Assembly (NCBI RefSeq): GCF_004000825.1
Contig: NZ_BILZ01000026.1
Coordinates: forward strand, 1 to 64,000
Direction of reading: 5' to 3'
DNA length: 64,000 bases
Source of the DNA: Paenibacillus kobensis NBRC 15729
GTDB taxonomy: Bacteria > Bacillota > Bacilli > Paenibacillales > Paenibacillaceae
Position numbers and translations under genes: made by a program. Shown piece by piece: positions 52,743 through 62,621 of this stretch. Position 1 is the stretch's first letter, and every line of letters begins with the position of its first letter. A model generated the notes under the pieces. The model was not told the DNA's origin. It saw only the letters and a program-made list of their open reading frames with translations, and searched no databases.

Positions 52743-53231
52743 CTAAGATGATAGCATATCCTTCACAAGGCAGACAACCGATTGCGCTGCGATTCCTTCG
52801 CCGCGTCCCGTGAAGCCGAGCTGCTCGGTCGTCGTTGCCTTCACATTCACTTGGGATACATCGGCTTCAAGCACACGCGCAATGACTTCCACCATCTGCG
52901 GAATGTACGGCAGCATCTTCGGACGCTGCGCAATAATCGTATTGTCGATATTGCCGAGCTTATACCCTCGTTCCTTCGCAAGCGACCATACATGCTCCAG
53001 CAGCTTGACGCTGTCCGCGTCCTTGAATGCCGGGTCCGTGTCCGGAAAATGTTTGCCGATATCGCCAAGACCAAGCGCGCCAAGTACAGCATCCGCTACG
53101 GTATGAAGCAGCACGTCGGCATCCGAATGGCCAAGCAGCCCTTTCTCGTACGGAATCGTTACGCCGCCGATAATGCACGGACGCCCTTCTACCAACTGAT
53201 GCACGTCAAAACCTTGTCCTACTCGAATCAT
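52743..53231 (-). CDS. ispF: 2-C-methyl-D-erythritol 2,4-cyclodiphosphate synthase
   Basis: 162 residues; fifth enzyme of the MEP isoprenoid pathway. Metal ligands in [16 protein letters not shown] and the C-terminal block [18 protein letters not shown]. The ATG has GGGGGAG upstream. 15 nt after ispD, so the two MEP genes are coupled. Confidence 0.97.
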   Translation of the reverse strand: MIRVGQGFDVHQLVEGRPCIIGGVTIPYEKGLLGHSDADVLLHTVADAVLGALGLGDIGKHFPDTDPAFKDADSVKLLEHVWSLAKERGYKLGNIDNTIIAQRPKMLPYIPQMVEVIARVLEADVSQVNVKATTTEQLGFTGRGEGIAAQSVVCLVKDMLSS

Positions 53232-53245
53232 GTGACTGCTCCCCC

Positions 53246-53959
53246 TTATCGTTGTTCCCGTTCTCTCATCTCCAGCAGAAAATGCGCATACGGCAAATCT
53301 TCCGGCGTCGTAATTTTAATATTCGTATATTCGCCTTCCGACACGACAACCGGGACGCCCATCCGTTCCACAACCATCGCATCGTCCGTTCCTAAGAACG
53401 ACTCCGCTTCAGCCGCCTCATGCGCTCTTGTCAGCACGGCACGCCGAAAAGCTTGCGGCGTCTGGATCGCCCACAAGCTTCGGCGGTCGGGCGTCGCGAC
53501 GATAACGCCCGAATCGTTCACCTGCTTAATCGTATCTTTCACCGGTACGGCGATGACCGCCGCCCCCGCTTCTCCTCCAGCCATAGCCGCTTCACAGCAA
53601 GCGCGGACAGCCGCCGGCGTTACGAGCGGCCTTACGCCGTCATGCACCATCACCCATTCAATCGGCTGAGGCAGTGTCTTCAGTCCCAGATGAACGGAAT
53701 GCTGGCGCTCCGCGCCGCCGGCTACGATCGCCGTCACTTTCGTTAATCGATACTGCTTCACCCATTCGGTGCATCTTGCGATATCGCCTGCGCCAACGAC
53801 GAGCGTAATCGCCGCCGTCTCGTCCATCGACTGGAACAGTTCCAGCGTATGGACGAGAATCGGCTTGTCCTTCAAGGTCAAATACTGCTTGCTCTCCGCC
53901 GTCCCCATCCGCGTGCCTTTGCCGGCCGCTACGATGACGACGCCCCACTCTGCTTTCAT
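53246..53959 (-). CDS. ispD: 2-C-methyl-D-erythritol 4-phosphate cytidylyltransferase
   Basis: 237 residues; third MEP-pathway enzyme. CTP-binding [12 protein letters not shown] near the start, the basic residue in [18 protein letters not shown] and the C-terminal IKITTPEDL. It lies between the PIN/TRAM gene and ispF, in Bacillus order. The ATG has a weak GGCGGG site. Confidence 0.96.
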   Translation of the reverse strand: MKAEWGVVIVAAGKGTRMGTAESKQYLTLKDKPILVHTLELFQSMDETAAITLVVGAGDIARCTEWVKQYRLTKVTAIVAGGAERQHSVHLGLKTLPQPIEWVMVHDGVRPLVTPAAVRACCEAAMAGGEAGAAVIAVPVKDTIKQVNDSGVIVATPDRRSLWAIQTPQAFRRAVLTRAHEAAEAESFLGTDDAMVVERMGVPVVVSEGEYTNIKITTPEDLPYAHFLLEMREREQR

Positions 53960-54007
53960 TATCCGCTACCCGCCTCGCCGTATGATCAATGTTACCATCA
54001 TACCGCT

Positions 54008-55102
54008 TTATTGGGCTTTTTCCAACAGCTTCGGTTTCGCAAATATCATTCGGCCCGCCGACGTCTGCAATACGCTCGTCACGAGCACCTCCATCGTCGT
54101 CCCGATATAGTCGCGTCCGCCTTCTACAACGATCATCGTGCCGTCATCGAGATAAGCAACGCCTTGACCATGCTCCTTGCCGTCCTTAATAACCTGCACG
54201 ACGATTTCTTCGCCCGGCAATACGACCGGTTTCACCGCATTAGCGAGATCATTAATGTTCAGAACGGATACGCCTTGCAGCTCGCACACTTTGTTCAAAT
54301 TGAAGTCGTTCGTCACCACTTTGCCGCCAAGCGCCTTCGCGAGCTTCACCAGCTTGCTGTCCACTTCGCCGATTTCTTCGAAATCGCCCTCATAGATCAG
54401 TACACGCACATCGAGCTCTTTCTGGATTTTGTTCAAAATGTCGAGCCCGCGGCGGCCACGGTTGCGTTTGAGCAAATCCGACGAATCGGCGATATGCTGA
54501 AGCTCTTCCAACACGAACTCCGGAATGACGAGTGTGCCTTCGATAAATCCGGTCTTGCAAATATCGGCGATGCGGCCGTCGATAATGACGCTCGTATCCA
54601 ATATTTTATGTTCCTCGTAACGGCGTTTGCCGTCATCCTCGGCTGCTGGCGTCCGCTTCTGCAGCAACCCGCCGAGGCCGGCTGCAAGCTCTTCCTTTTT
54701 CCCTAGGCCGAGTTGAAGCCCAATATAACCGAGCAGCAACGTCAATATGACCGGAATAAGAATGCCGATGCCATCGATACGTGCGACAGCCGGATACAGA
54801 AGCGCCGAGAACACGAGACCCGCCAGCATGCCCGCAGCGCCGGCGAGCAAATCAGCCGCTGGCATCTCCGCAAGCCGGTCTACGCCTAGACGTACCCGTT
54901 TGACAAGCGGCCCGGACATCGTCGTCGCCGCGGCAAAGCCTAGAAACGCACCAATTGCGATATACGTGTAATGCAAGCCGGAGCTGCTGCTTTGCACCGC
55001 TCCCAGCATTGATGAAGACAGACCGTTACCCATCCAAGCGTACCATTCGCTTCCGAGCGCTCCGCCTAACCAAATGCCGATAATTTGAATAATTCGTTTC
55101 AT
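54008..55102 (-). CDS. yacL: PIN/TRAM-domain membrane protein (YacL)
   Basis: 364 residues. About four N-terminal membrane helices (3-120), then a PIN nuclease-like domain with [14 protein letters not shown] and [16 protein letters not shown] acidic residues, and a C-terminal TRAM domain (ARG-type [29 protein letters not shown] region). Putative RNA-binding or nuclease role; function not settled. The ATG at 55102 is 9 nt after GGAGGTG. Confidence 0.93.
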   Translation of the reverse strand: MKRIIQIIGIWLGGALGSEWYAWMGNGLSSSMLGAVQSSSSGLHYTYIAIGAFLGFAAATTMSGPLVKRVRLGVDRLAEMPAADLLAGAAGMLAGLVFSALLYPAVARIDGIGILIPVILTLLLGYIGLQLGLGKKEELAAGLGGLLQKRTPAAEDDGKRRYEEHKILDTSVIIDGRIADICKTGFIEGTLVIPEFVLEELQHIADSSDLLKRNRGRRGLDILNKIQKELDVRVLIYEGDFEEIGEVDSKLVKLAKALGGKVVTNDFNLNKVCELQGVSVLNINDLANAVKPVVLPGEEIVVQVIKDGKEHGQGVAYLDDGTMIVVEGGRDYIGTTMEVLVTSVLQTSAGRMIFAKPKLLEKAQ

Positions 55103-55243
55103 GACCAAATCCACCTCCATTACCCATTATGGTCATCGCATTCGCCCATTAATCGCCGCTGGCTCCAATTTCTTTTGAAATGCCACAGCATGAAGTTTAT
55201 AATGGGATTATACGAAAGCCGAAGACGAGAGAGGTGGATGTAA

Positions 55244-55639
55244 GTGAGCGCTCCGACACTAGATCAATTCCAACGGCAAGTATCCGAATTGCTGCTGCGG
55301 CACCGCAGTCTGCTCGACGTCATGTCCAAGTACGACCAGACCGGTTCAGCCGTCAATCGCGCCGTCGCCAAGGCGGTAACCGAATGTGGATGTATCGAAT
55401 TGAATGCGAAGAAACAAGCTTACTCCGACGACACCGATCTGACGGAAGCCCAATCCGTCCTTCAGCATCATATGAACGGACAACTGTGCGAGCAATGCAA
55501 CGACGTGCTGCGCGCCGAACTCGGCCGCAACCTGTTCTATATGTCCGCCCTGTGCAATTTGCTGGACATTAATCTCGAGGAAGTCGTTGCCCGCGAATCG
55601 GACAAATGCTCTACGCTCGGTCTATTTAACATGAGATAA
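55244..55639 (+). CDS. Small MazG-like helical protein (annotated in relatives as DUF1573)
   Basis: 131 residues, starting at GTG 55244 behind GAGGTGG. The sequence is helical with a TECGCIEL stretch near residue 47, a CEQC pair at about 82, and GRNLFYMSALCNLLDINLEEVV near 95, which resembles the metal-binding helices of MazG-type nucleotide pyrophosphohydrolases. I recall similar proteins beside the PIN/TRAM gene in Paenibacillus. Enzyme activity is not shown; the ExxE pattern is incomplete. Own terminator; divergent from yacL. Confidence 0.7.
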   Translation: MSAPTLDQFQRQVSELLLRHRSLLDVMSKYDQTGSAVNRAVAKAVTECGCIELNAKKQAYSDDTDLTEAQSVLQHHMNGQLCEQCNDVLRAELGRNLFYMSALCNLLDINLEEVVARESDKCSTLGLFNMR

Positions 55640-55655
55640 TGACAGCCTTATCATG

Positions 55656-55690
55656 GCGGTGCGAGCCTATGCTTGCACCGCTATTTTATT
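55656..55690 (+). terminator. Terminator after the MazG-like gene
   Basis: GCGGTGCGAGC/GCTTGCACCGC with a 4-nt loop and TATTTTATT tail. Confidence 0.82.
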
Positions 55691-55710
55691 GGGGCCGATC
55701 GAAGAACACG

Positions 55711-55760
55711 CAGAAAAGGCTGCTCTATCATCATCTTGCGGATGACGAACGGAGCAGCCT
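55711..55760 (-). terminator. Terminator after the YrdC-family gene
   Basis: AGGCTGCTC/GAGCAGCCT outer stem with an inner TCATC/GATGA, followed by TTTTCTG on the minus strand. Confidence 0.8.
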
Positions 55761-55782
55761 CTTCGGATTGTAAGCAAATATA

Positions 55783-56445
55783 TTAGGACACACGCTCTTT
55801 GAATATTGGTGCGATCGCATTCAGTTGCTCAACCGTTACGTCGCCATATCGCGTAATACACGGTTCTCCGCCCGACAGATCGATGATCGTGCTGGACTTC
55901 GTCGTCCCTTGCGCCTCGCCTCTGAGTACATAATCCACTTTGTCGCCGACTTGGCGGAGAGCGAGATCCATATCGACCAGTACACCGTCCGCTTGTCCTG
56001 ACAAGTTAGCGGACGTCATGGCAACCGGCATGCCCGTGTATCTCATCATGCCACGCCATACCGGGTTGCTCAGACAGCCGAGTGACACCGTTGCTCCCCC
56101 GCATACAAGCCGGTCCGAGATCGAAGCTTTTCTTGGCAGAATGATGTTCAGAGGTCCCGGCCAGAACGCTTCCGCGAAAGCTTGTACCAAGCCAAGGTCC
56201 GGCGCATCCGCATAATCCTTCCATTCATCCGTCTCCAGGAAAAACAGCGTTAATGCGGAAGTCGCGGGACGGTTCTTAATGGCAAAGGCCCGGTCTATCG
56301 CATCATCTTTCCACGGATTCAGGGTTAGCGCCAAATTCGTATCACTCGGCGCAATGACGACGCCTCCTTGGACAATGCATTCAGCCGCGATTCGGAAATT
56401 GTTCTCGTTTGGTTCCAGTACGTTTGACAGTTGGCGTTGGCTCAT
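55783..56445 (-). CDS. Sua5/YciO/YrdC-family protein, atypical paralog
   Basis: 220 residues with the YrdC fold: VVIAPSDTN near the start, KNRPATSALTLF, WPGPLNIILP, PVAMTSANLSG and SSTIIDLSGG. The usual N-terminal nucleotide/threonine motif PT(D/E)TxYGLG is replaced by PSDTNLALTL, while K-x-R and S-x-N are kept. Such proteins make threonylcarbamoyl-AMP for tRNA t6A, or have lost that role. The ATG at 56445 is used (GGGGGA 10 nt upstream). Lies in the block inserted between yacL and disA. Confidence 0.78.
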   Translation of the reverse strand: MSQRQLSNVLEPNENNFRIAAECIVQGGVVIAPSDTNLALTLNPWKDDAIDRAFAIKNRPATSALTLFFLETDEWKDYADAPDLGLVQAFAEAFWPGPLNIILPRKASISDRLVCGGATVSLGCLSNPVWRGMMRYTGMPVAMTSANLSGQADGVLVDMDLALRQVGDKVDYVLRGEAQGTTKSSTIIDLSGGEPCITRYGDVTVEQLNAIAPIFKERVS

Positions 56446-56656
56446 GTGATTCACTCCCCCTTTGGATTCGTTATGATCAAATTAACATTATCTGATGACT
56501 ATATCCAATATGTGCTATCTATGGTTTTATAGCCAAAGACTATAACGACAAACAACTTCATTGCATTACAATATGAATCACAGCTGATCACAAGCACCTG
56601 GCCAGGCGCAAGCTGTCCGTATACGAACCTACAAGGTTAACAGGGGGAACGCCGCT

Positions 56657-57844
56657 ATGTCCGCCAATATCCGATTATTCTATGTCTATCGAATCGTCTC
56701 CCGCATGTACTTTCATCTATCCATTCTATTTGTCTACTTCTATATGCTGAAACTGCCGGTCTGGCAGATCGAGCTGCTGCTGGCCGTCTATGCGGTCATC
56801 CTGCTGCTGACTTCCAAGCTAAACGCATTCCTGCTGCAGCGGCTGAATATGAAGCATAAGCATGTCATCGCAATCGGCGAGCTCGTCAAAGCGGCCGGGC
56901 TTGTGCTGCTTATCTCGGACGGCCATTTGCCGCTGCTCGTGGGCGGGCAAGTGTTGTCCGGATTAGGCTATAGTCTGGCACAAGGGACGGATTCCAGCCT
57001 GCTGAGGACTATTGCCCGAGACTCCGCGCAGTACGGACAGGCAGAATCGGGATCGGGCAGCTATACGTTCGCCTCGTTCCTTCTCTCCGGCATTGTCGGC
57101 AGCGTTCTGTTCCGCTACTCGGCCGACTATGCGTTCTGGAGCTCCGCTCTCGCCAATGCGATAGCAGCCGCAGCCGTTATGCTCATCCGCGAACCGGCTC
57201 ATGTCCGCTCCGGCACTGTGCAGCAAGCCGCGCCGCCGGAAACGGCGGAAGAGAACTCTCCGCGCCGGTTCTGGAAGCTCTACTACTCGCTTACGCGCGC
57301 TTTCGCCATGGCTGTCTTCACCGGCTTCCTGCCGTACTATTTCTTCGTTAGCGTCAAGGTTGATCTGCAATTGTTCGGGCTCGTGCTCAGCCTGTTTACG
57401 CTGCTTGGCTTCGTTGCGGCCCGTCATATTATGAAAGCCGGCAGCAAATTCGGGTACCGGAAAATCGCCGCTGCTTCCGCTCTTTTAACGGCTCTGTCGC
57501 TGCTGCTGTTCGGCAGCAGCAGCGATATTGTTGCCGGGCTTGCCGCGATTGCCGTGCTCGGTCTTGCATCAGGCGGCGTACGTCCGCTAACGGTCAGCCA
57601 ATTAAATTTGTCCAATCTCGATCCATCCGTGCGCACTGCTGTTCTGTCCTCGATGGAACGGACATTCGGTCTCATTAATGCCTTGCTGCTCATCGGCGGC
57701 GGCCTCACGCTTGAATCGATCGGCTTTCAAGGGCTCATGCTTGCTTCGGCCGCCATATATGTTATTCTGCTAGTTGGGAGCTTCAAACGATTGTCCTTCT
57801 CACCAACTGCGGCGCGAAACGCTTCAGCAGAGAAGTCCCATTAG
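56657..57844 (+). CDS. MFS transporter
   Basis: 395 residues with about 12 hydrophobic segments in two halves, joined by a loop at about 185-215 rich in Ser, Pro and Glu. No substrate signature was recognised. The pattern GQVLSGLGYSLAQGTDSSL near residue 95 is the MFS motif region between TM4 and TM5. GGGGGAA precedes the ATG. On the plus strand, 75 nt before the UPF0173 gene, possibly cotranscribed. Confidence 0.85.
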   Translation: MSANIRLFYVYRIVSRMYFHLSILFVYFYMLKLPVWQIELLLAVYAVILLLTSKLNAFLLQRLNMKHKHVIAIGELVKAAGLVLLISDGHLPLLVGGQVLSGLGYSLAQGTDSSLLRTIARDSAQYGQAESGSGSYTFASFLLSGIVGSVLFRYSADYAFWSSALANAIAAAAVMLIREPAHVRSGTVQQAAPPETAEENSPRRFWKLYYSLTRAFAMAVFTGFLPYYFFVSVKVDLQLFGLVLSLFTLLGFVAARHIMKAGSKFGYRKIAAASALLTALSLLLFGSSSDIVAGLAAIAVLGLASGGVRPLTVSQLNLSNLDPSVRTAVLSSMERTFGLINALLLIGGGLTLESIGFQGLMLASAAIYVILLVGSFKRLSFSPTAARNASAEKSH

Positions 57845-57918
57845 CAGTCTGATACGCCGTTACGACTCGTCTCGAATCGATTCGATCAACTTAACACATT
57901 ATTAGGAGGTTATCTGCA

Positions 57919-58608
57919 ATGAAGGTTACGTTCCTAGGACATTCTTGCTTTCTTGTCGAAGCTGGCGGCAAACGATTTGTTATCGATCCCTTCTTATCCG
58001 GCAATCCTTCGGCTGCTGTGAGGCCGGAGCAGCTCGAGTCGATCGACGCCGTGCTCGTCACGCACGGTCACGGGGATCATACAGGCGATGCCGTTGCTAT
58101 TGCCAAAGCGAACGATTGCCCGATCATTACGACATTTGAGCTGGGCAACTATTTCGCCCGCCAAGGCGCATCGGTACACCCGATGGGAATCGGCGGCGCG
58201 TTCAACTTCCCTTGGGGCCGCGTCAAAGTGACGCCGGCTTGGCACAGCGGCGGTATCGAATATGGTGACGGCCAATTCGAGGTTGGCGGCATACCAGCCG
58301 GATTCTTGCTCACGGTCGGCGGACAGACGCTTTATCACGCCGGCGATACAGGCCTGTTCTCGGACATGAAGCTTATTGCCGAGTGGGCGTCCATTGACGT
58401 CGCTTGTCTCCCGATCGGCGACAACTTTACGATGGGCATCGAGGATTCCGTAAGAGCGGCATCCTGGCTCCAATCCAAGCTGACGATTCCGATGCACTAC
58501 AATACATTCCCGCCTATTAAGCAAGATCCGGCCGTATGGGCTGAGCAGATGAACAAGGCCGGCCTGAAAGGCCAAGTGCTGAGCGCCGGCGAGTCGGTTG
58601 AAGTATAA
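57919..58608 (+). CDS. Metal-dependent hydrolase, UPF0173 family (YtkL)
   Basis: 229 residues; metallo-beta-lactamase fold. Signature VTHGHGDHTGDA (HxHxDH) near residue 48, H in FLGHSCFLV, HSGG and GDTGLFSDM near 140, and a final His in PMHYNTFPP. Conserved in Bacillales and of unknown substrate. The ATG has AGGAGG. Ends at a strong bidirectional terminator. Confidence 0.92.
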   Translation: MKVTFLGHSCFLVEAGGKRFVIDPFLSGNPSAAVRPEQLESIDAVLVTHGHGDHTGDAVAIAKANDCPIITTFELGNYFARQGASVHPMGIGGAFNFPWGRVKVTPAWHSGGIEYGDGQFEVGGIPAGFLLTVGGQTLYHAGDTGLFSDMKLIAEWASIDVACLPIGDNFTMGIEDSVRAASWLQSKLTIPMHYNTFPPIKQDPAVWAEQMNKAGLKGQVLSAGESVEV

Positions 58609-58624
58609 ACCAATCGGATATATA

Positions 58625-58678
58625 ACAAGAGGGGTTGCCCGGTCGTCATCATGGATGACAATGGGCAACCCCTCTTGT
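58625..58678. terminator. Bidirectional terminator between UPF0173 gene and pssA
   Basis: 16-bp perfect stem ACAAGAGGGGTTGCCC/GGGCAACCCCTCTTGT with inner GTCATC/GATGAC. Serves both convergent genes. Confidence 0.85.
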
Positions 58679-58689
58679 ATGCAGCGCGA

Positions 58690-59430
58690 TTAGGCGCTAT
58701 GTTCCGACTTCGCTGCTTCTTCTGCGGCGCGGCGGCGGCTCTTGCGAACCGTTCTGCGGAACAGCGCTCTAACGTTTTTTTTTAAGCCGTACAGCGCGTA
58801 CAACAGCAGCGGTACGAAAATGATTTTGGACAGATGCTTAGGGAACAAGTAGCCGAGTACGACCGCAACAACGACGATAATCGGTACCACCCACACGGCA
58901 CTCTTCGGAATACCGATCTTCTTGAAGTTCGGATATTTCACCGTGCTGACCATTAAGAACGACAGCAGCAGCGTGCTCGCCATCAGTACGGCAACGGGAA
59001 TATCTTTGTAGAACAGTGCAAGCGTCGACAGTACGCCGCCTGCCGCCGGAATCGGAAGACCGATGAAATAGCCCGGCATGCCGGATATGACATTGAACCT
59101 AGCCAGCCTCAGCGCCCCGCAAATCGGGAACAACGCTGTAATGATCCATGCCGCGGCTTGATTCAAATCCTGGAAAGCGACCACATACATAATAAAAGCA
59201 GGCGCGACGCCGAACGATATAACGTCGGACAACGAGTCGAGTTCCTTGCCGAATTCGCTCTGCGCATTAAGCGCTCTTGCGATTCGTCCGTCCACTCCGT
59301 CAAGCAGCATCGCTATAATAACCATCATGGCCGCAAGATCCGGTTTTTCATTAAACACCAGGATGATGGCGACAATGCCTAGAAAGAGATTGCCTACCGT
59401 AAACAGGCTCGGTATCGATTTTGTGATCAT
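58690..59430 (-). CDS. pssA: CDP-diacylglycerol-serine O-phosphatidyltransferase
   Basis: 246 residues; makes phosphatidylserine, precursor of phosphatidylethanolamine. CDP-alcohol motif MLLDGVDGRIARAL...FGKELDSLSD near residues 43-70 and about eight membrane helices. A basic C-terminal tail (RRTVRKSRRRAAEE) extends beyond the core. A run of nine A on the coding strand encodes LKKN near residue 215. The ATG at 59430 has GAGGTGG. It lies between the UPF0173 gene and disA. Confidence 0.93.
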   Translation of the reverse strand: MITKSIPSLFTVGNLFLGIVAIILVFNEKPDLAAMMVIIAMLLDGVDGRIARALNAQSEFGKELDSLSDVISFGVAPAFIMYVVAFQDLNQAAAWIITALFPICGALRLARFNVISGMPGYFIGLPIPAAGGVLSTLALFYKDIPVAVLMASTLLLSFLMVSTVKYPNFKKIGIPKSAVWVVPIIVVVAVVLGYLFPKHLSKIIFVPLLLYALYGLKKNVRALFRRTVRKSRRRAAEEAAKSEHSA

Positions 59431-59546
59431 ATTTCGTTCCACCTCATCTCTACTATGCCCAGAAAATTGCTTCATGTACACACACCGGACATATTAATTC
59501 CATCCAGTACCAGATGCCTCGAATGCATTCCCTCATTCTATGGGAT

Positions 59547-60617
59547 TTAAATCTGCCTGTCAATGAACATTTGATCTTGAATCCGTTTCAATCCTTCCTT
59601 GATTGCGCGTGCGCGAACCTCGCCGATGCCGTCCACTTCGTCCAGTTCTTCATAGGTCGCCATCACGATATGAGGAAGATGATGGAACCGCTCTACGAGG
59701 TTGTGCATGACGACGATCGGAAGACGCGGAATCTTATGCAGCAGCCGGTAACCGCGCGGCGAGACCGATTCTTCGGCCGATGTGCCGGAGTAGCCGAGCA
59801 GCCGAAGAATATGCGGCGGATCCATCAACTCGTCGTTGTTAAGCTTCTTTAACGCCATCCGGATTTCCCGGATCCGGTCGTCCGAATTGTCCTTCGCGTA
59901 ATCCTTAAGCAGGAACCACGCGTCCTCCTCAACGCCGCCGACGAGCTCATCCATCTGCATGCCGATGAGCCGGCCTTCCGTGCCGAGCTCCGTCACGTAA
60001 CGCTTAATCTCCATCTTGATCCGAACGACCATCTCAACCCGGTGAATGACATGCGCAACCTCCTGCAGCGTCACGAGCTCTTCGAACTCGGCTGCGGACA
60101 GGTTGGTGAACGCTTGGGTCAGCACCGCTTTATATTTCTCGAGCGTCTGAATCGCTTGATTCGCCTTCGTCAGAATAACGCCCATATCTTTCAGCGCATA
60201 GCGCAAATTGCCTTGGTATAGGGTAATAACGTTCCGGCGCTGGGAGATGGATACGACCAGCTTGCCGGTCTGCTTCGCCACCCGCTCCGCCGTCCGGTGC
60301 CGAATGCCCGTCTCCGATGACGTAATCGAGCTGTCCGGAATAAGCTGCGTATTCGCATATAGAATTCGCTTAAGATCTTCGCTTAGGATGATGGCGCCGT
60401 CCATCTTCGCCAGCTCATACAAGTAGTTCGGCGAGAAATCGCAGTTGATCGAGAATCCTCCGTCTACGACCTCCATAACTTCCGGGCTATAGCCGACGAC
60501 GAGCAACGCTCCTGTCTTGGCTCGCAGCACGTTCTCCAATCCGTCGCGGAACGCTGTGCCTGGTGCGACCAGCTGCAGCAATTGGTACATAACCTCGAGC
60601 TCTCTCTGTTCCTTCAT
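59547..60617 (-). CDS. disA: Diadenylate cyclase DisA
   Basis: 356 residues; scans DNA and makes c-di-AMP. DAC domain with DGAII near residue 73 and [12 protein letters not shown] near 107 (catalytic), a helical spine, and a C-terminal helix-hairpin-helix domain ([19 protein letters not shown]). It controls entry into sporulation on DNA damage in Bacillus. 13 nt after radA. Confidence 0.97.
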   Translation of the reverse strand: MKEQRELEVMYQLLQLVAPGTAFRDGLENVLRAKTGALLVVGYSPEVMEVVDGGFSINCDFSPNYLYELAKMDGAIILSEDLKRILYANTQLIPDSSITSSETGIRHRTAERVAKQTGKLVVSISQRRNVITLYQGNLRYALKDMGVILTKANQAIQTLEKYKAVLTQAFTNLSAAEFEELVTLQEVAHVIHRVEMVVRIKMEIKRYVTELGTEGRLIGMQMDELVGGVEEDAWFLLKDYAKDNSDDRIREIRMALKKLNNDELMDPPHILRLLGYSGTSAEESVSPRGYRLLHKIPRLPIVVMHNLVERFHHLPHIVMATYEELDEVDGIGEVRARAIKEGLKRIQDQMFIDRQI

Positions 60618-60629
60618 TATGTGCCCCCT

Positions 60630-62000
60630 CTATCCGAGCGCTGCCGCGAGCGCCTCCGCCACGGTGGTTACGCCGATGATTTCGATGTTAGACGGCGGCT
60701 TCCATCCCTTGAGACTATTCTCAGGCATGATAACCCGCTTGAATCCGAGCTTCTCCGCTTCGCGCACCCTCTGCTCCGCGCGGGATACGGCGCGGACCTC
60801 GCCAGTCAGGCCGACTTCGCCGAACACGACGTCGAACGGACGAGTCGGCGCATCGCGGAAGCTTGATGCAATGCTGACCGCGACCGCCAGGTCGACGGCC
60901 GGCTCATCGAGCTTGACGCCGCCTGCCACGTTCAAGTACGCGTCTTGATTTTGCAGAAACATGCCCATCCGCTTCTCCAGCACAGCAATAATAAGCGCTA
61001 ACCGGTGATGGTCGATGCCGGCGGACATACGCCGCGGAGACGGGAAATTCGTGGATGCGACCAACGCTTGCAGCTCGACGAGTACAGGTCTTGTGCCTTC
61101 CATGCTCGCCACGACTGTCGAACCGGCTACGCCGAGCGGACGTTCAGAGAGGAACAGCTCAGACGGATTCGCCACCTCGCGAAGTCCAGACTCTCCCATC
61201 TCGAATATGCCGATCTCATTCGTCGAACCGAACCGGTTCTTCACGGCTCTCAGCAGCCGGTATGTATGGTGCCGCTCGCCTTCGAAATAGAGCACGCAGT
61301 CCACCATGTGCTCGAGCATCCGCGGTCCGGCAATCGCTCCTTCCTTCGTAACGTGTCCAACGAGAACGGTCGCGATGCCTTTGATCTTCGCAATGCGCAT
61401 GAAGTGCGACGTGCACTCCCTTACTTGCGCAACGCTGCCCGGCGCCGATTGCACGTTCGGATCGAACACGGTCTGAATCGAGTCGATGACGACAAGAGCA
61501 GGGTCGACCGACTCGATCGCTTCGCGGATCGATTCAACGTTCGTCTCGCACAACACGTACAGCTGCTCCGACAGCGAACCAAGACGGTCTGCGCGCAATT
61601 TGGTCTGACGGACCGATTCCTCGCCCGATATATAGAGGACCCGCAATCCGCTGGCTGCAAGCGAGTGAGACGTCTGCAGCAGCAGCGTCGATTTGCCAAT
61701 GCCTGGATCGCCGCCCACGAGGATGAGCGAGCCGGGCACGACTCCGCCTCCAAGAACGCGGTTCAGCTCGCCAAGCTTCGTATCGACACGCGGTTCTTGA
61801 TCACTTTCTATGTGTATGATGGAACGCGCTTTTTCTTTCGTTTGAAAAACGGCGGCTCCCGCCGCTCCTGCCGTGCGGACGACCGTCTCCTTCTCCTCCA
61901 CCATGGAGTTCCAGGCGCCGCAGCCGGGGCATTTGCCCAGCCATTTCGGCGATTCGGTGCCGCATTCCGTGCATACGAATTTTACTTTTATTTTTGCCAT
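60630..62000 (-). CDS. radA: DNA repair protein RadA
   Basis: 456 residues. Zinc finger [19 protein letters not shown] at the N-terminus, Walker [13 protein letters not shown] near residue 93, [15 protein letters not shown] (RadA signature) near 250, and a Lon-like protease domain (C-terminal) without a Ser-Lys dyad. It drives branch migration in recombination. GGGGAG precedes the ATG. Followed by disA, as in Bacillus. Confidence 0.97.
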   Translation of the reverse strand: MAKIKVKFVCTECGTESPKWLGKCPGCGAWNSMVEEKETVVRTAGAAGAAVFQTKEKARSIIHIESDQEPRVDTKLGELNRVLGGGVVPGSLILVGGDPGIGKSTLLLQTSHSLAASGLRVLYISGEESVRQTKLRADRLGSLSEQLYVLCETNVESIREAIESVDPALVVIDSIQTVFDPNVQSAPGSVAQVRECTSHFMRIAKIKGIATVLVGHVTKEGAIAGPRMLEHMVDCVLYFEGERHHTYRLLRAVKNRFGSTNEIGIFEMGESGLREVANPSELFLSERPLGVAGSTVVASMEGTRPVLVELQALVASTNFPSPRRMSAGIDHHRLALIIAVLEKRMGMFLQNQDAYLNVAGGVKLDEPAVDLAVAVSIASSFRDAPTRPFDVVFGEVGLTGEVRAVSRAEQRVREAEKLGFKRVIMPENSLKGWKPPSNIEIIGVTTVAEALAAALG

Positions 62001-62075
62001 TGTCGGCTCCCCTAGCAGTTAAACGGTATCATTCAAAGTTTACCATTTCCAAGACGCAATATAAAGCCCACGACG

Positions 62076-62123
62076 AAAAGGGACGCCGCCGCGCCATTAC
62101 GTATGGCTAAGCGGGTCCCTTAG
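62076..62123 (-). terminator. Terminator after the IsdG-like gene
   Basis: AAGGGAC/GTCCCTT with inner GCCAT/ATGGC, then TTTTC on the minus strand. Confidence 0.7.
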
Positions 62124-62175
62124 GCAAGACCTTGCAACTCAAATACTTGATCCATCATTGGGCGTTGTCCGGAAA

Positions 62176-62571
62176 TTAGCCCTCCGCTTGGACAGAAGCC
62201 TCCGCCTGCTGCTCGAACAGCACCTCATGAATGGACAACTTCGCTCCCAGCATAACTGGTCCTTCTTCGGAAGAAGCCGGGCGGCCTCCTTCGGCCGCGC
62301 CATGGGCAGGTGCGCCCTCGGTAGCCGTCGGCTTGCCTCTGCCCGCATGCGCCTGCTTGAACGAGTCGCTGTTCACCCAGCCGTCGAACGCTTCCTTCGT
62401 CTCCCACAGCGTCATCACTTTCAATTCGTCCTGCTCCCCCTCTTCGGAGAGCAGCAGCTCCATCCGCACAAAGCCCGGCATCTTGTGCACGCCCTTCGGA
62501 TTTTTGAACCGCTCGGCGACAGACCGGCCGTGGCCTTGGCGGATCGAGATCGTATTCGTCACCATAATCAT
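62176..62571 (-). CDS. Antibiotic biosynthesis monooxygenase/IsdG-like protein (HmoB-type)
   Basis: 131 residues. ABM ferredoxin-like fold: N-terminal VTNTISIRQGHG, KMPGFVRMELLLSEEG, KVMTLWETKEAFDGWVNSDSFKQAHA, which resemble heme-degrading HmoA/HmoB and IsdG proteins. After about residue 78 there is a Gly/Ala/Pro-rich insert (PTATEGAPAHGAAEGG), then LGAKLSIHEVLFEQ. Role in heme degradation is inferred from fold. The ATG at 62571 follows GGGAGG. Downstream of the MFS exporter. Confidence 0.8.
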   Translation of the reverse strand: MIMVTNTISIRQGHGRSVAERFKNPKGVHKMPGFVRMELLLSEEGEQDELKVMTLWETKEAFDGWVNSDSFKQAHAGRGKPTATEGAPAHGAAEGGRPASSEEGPVMLGAKLSIHEVLFEQQAEASVQAEG

Positions 62572-62621
62572 TATTGCGCGCCTCCCTTTATCGCTTGACT
62601 GCCTTTCTCTCTAGTAGTTTA

